Below, piece by piece: positions 60,218 to 64,000 of a stretch of DNA of 64,000 nucleotides. This DNA comes from a gamma proteobacterium HdN1. Lineage in GTDB: Bacteria; Pseudomonadota; Gammaproteobacteria; Pseudomonadales; Ketobacteraceae. A program made the translations under genes and the position numbers. The notes under the pieces were generated by a model. It worked only from the letters and a program-made list of their open reading frames with translations. It did not search any database and had not been told where the DNA came from. The DNA lies in assembly GCA_000198515.1 (NCBI GenBank), contig FP929140.1:2206527-2270526 (forward strand), in the 5' to 3' direction. The number at the start of each line of letters is the position of its first letter. The stretch's first letter is position 1.

Positions 60218-61027
60218 TTAGAAAAACTTTTTGAACCATTTCGCGGTATTAAACGTCGCCCACCCACACAAAAGCGCACTCGGAACAAATACGGCATTGG
60301 GGTGAATGGACGTGGGCCACGCGATATAGGCATACCAACTGACAACAAAAAAGCGCACCACCCACGGCTTGTAGCGGTGATACGCAAAAGACGACTCATT
60401 CGCAGCCGTAAATCTGCGCAGATCCCGCGCAACGATGCCATCCAACAGACAGACGAGGCCAATCAGCAGATAGGCGGGCAAGCTCAGGATCGCAACCACA
60501 ATCCTCACCACTACCGTCTGTACCGCGTAAATTGCCGCATCAAAATACTGCATCAGCCCGTGATACAGTTGATTCGGCGCCGCCAAGCTGGCGCTTGTCT
60601 CCGCCGCATTCGCTGAGATTGAGGACAGCCCTGTATCGACACTTTTGAACAGGCTTGAAAACACGCCTGATGATCCTTCTTGGCCAAGTTGCTGCATCAT
60701 CTCCATCACGCCAAGAGATTCGATTTTGAGCACGATCCATTCGGTCGTCGTACGGCTTGCAATCACGGCCAACTCGACGGGGGATACACCCAGAATTGAG
60801 CGCGTAAAATCAGCGTTCAGGTATTGAATATCGCCCACCAGCGTTTCGCGAGCATGACCAGCTCCCGGTAAATCCCAGACGCCCAGCGCCATCCCTGCCC
60901 ATTCAATCATGATCGCCGAAACACACGCGCCGATGGCCAACCCAAGCAAGACGAAAGGGAGAAATGCAATTTGCCAATGAAGCGGCTGTGGAGCGCTTTG
61001 TGCGCCTGCGGATTCATTTGAGGCCAT
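60218..61027 (-). CDS. Integrating conjugative element membrane protein, TIGR03747 (DUF4400)
   Basis: 269 residues from ATG 61027, overlapping TraD by 14 bases. Membrane helices at IAFLPFVLLGLAIGACVSAIMI, AIYAVQTVVVRIVVAILSLPAYLLIGLVCLLDG and near the C-terminus; RRFTAANESSFAYHRYKPWV is the family pattern. Partner of TraD. Confidence 0.88.
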   Translation of the reverse strand: MASNESAGAQSAPQPLHWQIAFLPFVLLGLAIGACVSAIMIEWAGMALGVWDLPGAGHARETLVGDIQYLNADFTRSILGVSPVELAVIASRTTTEWIVLKIESLGVMEMMQQLGQEGSSGVFSSLFKSVDTGLSSISANAAETSASLAAPNQLYHGLMQYFDAAIYAVQTVVVRIVVAILSLPAYLLIGLVCLLDGIVARDLRRFTAANESSFAYHRYKPWVVRFFVVSWYAYIAWPTSIHPNAVFVPSALLCGWATFNTAKWFKKFF

Positions 61028-63140
61028 TGAACGCTCCCGGTACGTCAAAGCACGATTGAAAGTGATACCAATTTTTGTCAGAGCGGTAATGCTTCGCCAT
61101 ATCGTCCGACATATCTTGCAAGGTACGAGGTAAATCGGCCAAATCTGCCGGGTCAGGTAATGGGAGCCGGATTTTTGAAAGCGTGCCGCCATCTGTCATC
61201 GCAAACGCTTGGCCTTTGGGCAACCGAAGTACGTCGTTTGGATGGACACGCTCCACGCGCTGCGACGTCACACGCTGCTCTGTTCGTGAGGAGAACGACG
61301 TATTCGCATCTGGGTCGCTCACATCAGAGGCGCCCGATACATCCATCGCATGGGCCACGTCCACCTGCCGCAGCCGCTTTGTCAGCATTTCGATCGTCGC
61401 GTATTCGATCGTGCGCAACATCACCAGCGAGTTTAAGTTTCCCGCCACTTGCCCTGCTTGAGCTTCGTTACCCAAGCGGGCAACCACATCTGACCATGTC
61501 TGCGTGTACGCCGTCACGCCATAACCCGCACCCCCCGCCTTGTTCAACAACGGGATAAACTCCTTGCCCACCAGCTCGTTAAATTCATCCGCATGGATAT
61601 AGACGCGCCGCCCGCCGACGGAAAACGGCAAACCGTGATCGGCACCGTGTTTGTACAGCAGACCAGAACCCGAGGTTAAATCCGCGAACATTGAATTTCC
61701 TACCGCCGCCGCCACCTCCGGATCAGACAAGGCGTCCAGCCCCACGTAGACGATGCCGCCAGTGCGGATCACTTCCGCCCATGTAAATATAGGGCGGTGT
61801 CGGTCGCCATCTAAATAATCAGGGCTAATCAGCTCCGCGCATTTGCCCGTGCATAACTTTTCCATGAGCGGCATCAGCGATGCAATGAGCATGTTGAATT
61901 TTGCCGTATCGTAGAAAAACGTCGTGATCAACGACTCCGCACAGGTATCGTGCAAACGATGATCATTTTTGTGGTCTTTGTAAAACTTGCACAGCGCCAT
62001 TGCACGACTGCTGCGGTCGCCCATGTGTCGCGGTTTGCGAAACTCCTTTTCTTGAGCGTCGTCGAATGCCGCCGCCCAATCGTCAATGGTTTTTTTCCAA
62101 TTCGACAACGGCCCCGACCGGCACTCACGTTCAAGCAAAAATTCCAAATACTCAACGACGAGCGGTTCGAGGTTTTCGGCGTCGTATTTAATCTGCTCGA
62201 TACCCGGCCGCACGCCGAGCGCGTTACGGCACGCTGCAATGACGTTCACGTAGCGCCAGACAAACTCACGGAAGGCTTGTGAGGCACCATCCCCCGGCAT
62301 CTGGCCTGCAATGCGTGAGGCCACCTCCGTGATCCTAGTAAACTGGCCTACCGGATTGTAACGTGCAGAAACTTCCGGATAGCCCAGATGAAAGATATAA
62401 AGCTGCTCCAGTCTACCGGCACGCTTCGCTTCTCGGTACACCCGTTTCATCAGCTCGGCGTCGCCCTTCGGATCAAAGACGATGACTACGTCGCCCCGTG
62501 CAATATCCTGCGCGATCAGCATTTCAGCAAAGCGGGTTTTGCCGACACGGGTCGTTCCAAGCACAAGCAAATGACCTACGCGCTCGGACAGTTTCATGTA
62601 CACATCACGTTCGCGTTCTAGCAGGCCCACGCCGTGAATGGCGGGATAGCCTCCTACATCCGCAATCGGCGCGACGGGGTTCCAGCGCGACGAGCTCCGC
62701 GTCAGACGGCTCACCGACCTCATGACGTTACTGTACTCCGCACGTCCATCAATCCAGCGCGCCAGTTGGTAGAATTTTCCGGGTTTAATATAGCGCTCGG
62801 CACCGGGCTGCTCGCATTCGTGCATTCGCTGCGTGTGTTTGGGTTCCCACTCAAATCCCTTGCCGATAAACAACCGCTCCTTGCTGACGCGCAATTGATC
62901 GAATGCGAGCGAATAGTGCGGCAGCTTTTTTAGGCCCTTTTGGTATTTAAATACTCGCCACGCAGACCGAAATCGTAACGCCGCGAGCGCGAGCAAGCCA
63001 CTTCCTGTTGCCGCAGCCACCGTAGGTGTCATCATCAATTCATAAGGCGCAGCCATCATTAAACCCGCAACAGCGCTGTATGCAATCGCTGAAGCAAATT
63101 CAATGGGCGGCCTCAACAACCCTTCAATTCGTGAGCTCAC
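61014..63140 (-). CDS. traD: TraD coupling protein (T4CP), SXT/GI family (TIGR03743)
   Basis: 708 residues if the GTG at 63140 is used (a GTG at 63143 is only 2 bases from GGAGG). Two membrane helices at about 15-55, Walker A GTTRVGKT, Walker B RRVYIHADEFNEL, and FDPKGDAELMKRVY region. Brings the DNA-relaxase complex to the T4SS channel. Confidence 0.92.
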   Translation of the reverse strand: MSSRIEGLLRPPIEFASAIAYSAVAGLMMAAPYELMMTPTVAAATGSGLLALAALRFRSAWRVFKYQKGLKKLPHYSLAFDQLRVSKERLFIGKGFEWEPKHTQRMHECEQPGAERYIKPGKFYQLARWIDGRAEYSNVMRSVSRLTRSSSRWNPVAPIADVGGYPAIHGVGLLERERDVYMKLSERVGHLLVLGTTRVGKTRFAEMLIAQDIARGDVVIVFDPKGDAELMKRVYREAKRAGRLEQLYIFHLGYPEVSARYNPVGQFTRITEVASRIAGQMPGDGASQAFREFVWRYVNVIAACRNALGVRPGIEQIKYDAENLEPLVVEYLEFLLERECRSGPLSNWKKTIDDWAAAFDDAQEKEFRKPRHMGDRSSRAMALCKFYKDHKNDHRLHDTCAESLITTFFYDTAKFNMLIASLMPLMEKLCTGKCAELISPDYLDGDRHRPIFTWAEVIRTGGIVYVGLDALSDPEVAAAVGNSMFADLTSGSGLLYKHGADHGLPFSVGGRRVYIHADEFNELVGKEFIPLLNKAGGAGYGVTAYTQTWSDVVARLGNEAQAGQVAGNLNSLVMLRTIEYATIEMLTKRLRQVDVAHAMDVSGASDVSDPDANTSFSSRTEQRVTSQRVERVHPNDVLRLPKGQAFAMTDGGTLSKIRLPLPDPADLADLPRTLQDMSDDMAKHYRSDKNWYHFQSCFDVPGAFNGLK

Positions 63141-63161
63141 CACAGCCTCCGTTATAATCGT

Positions 63162-63734
63162 TTATTGTTCGATGGAACGACTGGTGATCAGTACGGGGTA
63201 CGATGAAACACCAAATACTCTGGGAATCGCCTCACCGCTCTGCGCTAGCATCTTCAGCCCCGCACCTGCCTCTGCGATGGCCTGCATGTCCTCGGCGCTA
63301 TCCGCCTGCACCACCCAGCCCATGGCCCCGATGCGCGTCAAGGTTTCGCGCCACGCTCGCAGCCATTGCAGCGAGTGTTGATCGGCCCCGACGACAAAAA
63401 TCGGCATGAGCAAATTGGTGTAATACGCATCTTGGGTCTTGATCGGTGCTGGGCTCATTGAGGGCGTGCGGATCGGCAGGCGAATCATCTGCCCTCCGTG
63501 CTCACGAATCCGTTCTAGCAATTGCTGCTGCAATCGTTGCTTTGCCGCCGGATCCTCAGGGACCTGAAACCGCTTTTGTGGATCTAACACATGCGTATAC
63601 CGAGTGATCGGCTCAGAAAATGCCGCCCCTGCATCAAAAACCACGGACGGTGCCGCCAGTACGGACGGTGCCGCAACCAAAGCGAGTGCTGCGCACGCGA
63701 GCACCTGCATATAACGCTGAAAATTGGCTTTCAT
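63162..63734 (-). CDS. Integrating conjugative element protein, TIGR03765 (PFL_4695)
   Basis: 190 residues. Signal peptide ACAALALVAAPSVLA, then SVVFDAGAAFSEPITRYTHVL and LMPIFVVGADQHSLQWLRAW, and YPVLITSRSIEQ at the end. Family core is complete. Starts immediately after the lytic transglycosylase stop; TraD follows. PilL/secretion-related role in the family is not settled. Confidence 0.88.
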   Translation of the reverse strand: MKANFQRYMQVLACAALALVAAPSVLAAPSVVFDAGAAFSEPITRYTHVLDPQKRFQVPEDPAAKQRLQQQLLERIREHGGQMIRLPIRTPSMSPAPIKTQDAYYTNLLMPIFVVGADQHSLQWLRAWRETLTRIGAMGWVVQADSAEDMQAIAEAGAGLKMLAQSGEAIPRVFGVSSYPVLITSRSIEQ

Positions 63735-64000
63735 CTAAATTCTCCCAGAACGGATGCGATCGAGTGAGGCATACACAAGTTTCCGGTAATGGCGTTGGCG
63801 ATCCATTGGGCCCGCTTCACCCGTGTGATACATACCGATCGCATTTTCAACACCTCGCCGTTTGATCAGGTAACGTAGATATGCGGCCCCAGCTTGCAGA
63901 TTGGTCAGCGGGTCAATGGCCTCATCCACACTGCGAAACCGATGGCCGTGATGACGCCACGAAATTTGCATCAAGCCCACATCAAATTTTCGATTACCGC
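63735..64000 (-). CDS. Lytic transglycosylase (SLT domain), partial
   Basis: The frame is open to the window edge, so the N-terminus with catalytic Glu is missing. Visible: GNRKFDVGLMQISWRHHGHRF, DPLTNLQAGAAYLRYLIKRRG and GMYHTGEAG, the SLT family motifs. Such enzymes open peptidoglycan for T4SS assembly. The next gene starts on the base before its stop codon. Confidence 0.88.
   Translation of the reverse strand, partial: GNRKFDVGLMQISWRHHGHRFRSVDEAIDPLTNLQAGAAYLRYLIKRRGVENAIGMYHTGEAGPMDRQRHYRKLVYASLDRIRSGRI

Overview
The window looks like DNA from an aerobic, hydrocarbon-degrading marine-type gammaproteobacterium (Alcanivorax or Marinobacter-like lifestyle; genus not determinable from this sequence alone). 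It has two unlike halves. Bases 1 to about 15,000 are a GC-rich alkane/lipid metabolism region. The rest is the backbone of a PFGI-1/SPI-7/ICEHin1056-type conjugative element (GI-type T4SS).

Region 1 (1-15,000): a large Ig-repeat lipoprotein (cut by the window edge), a FadL-type outer membrane transporter, a frameshifted diguanylate cyclase, an AraC-type regulator divergent from ferredoxin, CYP153-type P450 alkane hydroxylase and ferredoxin reductase, and a convergent four-gene operon (metal-dependent hydrolase, SDR, alpha/beta hydrolase, Baeyer-Villiger-type monooxygenase). Together these can take up alkanes, oxidise them terminally and process the products. A near-identical 16-bp palindrome precedes both the fadL-like gene and the four-gene operon.

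Region 2 (15,000-22,750): a Tn3-family transposase remnant marks the seam. It is followed by the element's maintenance module: ParA, ParB, DUF2857, an STY4528-like replication protein whose reading frame contains an oriV-like cluster (seven 13-bp palindromes, two DnaA boxes, an AT-rich stretch), six 26-bp direct repeats, TIGR03761, DUF3158, a CsrA-like protein and a receiver-like protein.

Region 3 (22,750-45,500): accessory genes. Nine transcription units begin with the same promoter-proximal RNA element (hairpin plus pseudoknot with covarying stems). Most are followed by two hairpins, the second of which hides the Shine-Dalgarno sequence. These leaders drive tandem cassettes of tiny membrane proteins, a DUF3577 protein, a RadC-like protein and an SNF2-type helicase that is split by a 2.4-kb group II intron. 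Also here are a DUF6094 methyltransferase, an MqsA-like regulator, a KfrA-like protein, an XRE/nucleotidyltransferase pair, and a resolvase with RHH/RelE-type toxin-antitoxin genes that has broken one of the membrane-protein cassettes.

Region 4 (45,500-64,000, all minus strand): the GI-type conjugation operon from a lytic transglycosylase and TraD coupling protein through TIGR03747, RAQPRD, TIGR03758/45/50/46/49/52/51, the VirB4-like ATPase, TIGR03757/56/55 and TraG-N. Two small lipoproteins and a long hairpin are inserted in the middle. No integrase, relaxase, tRNA attachment site or topoisomerase is seen inside the window, so an integrated element and a plasmid cannot be told apart here.
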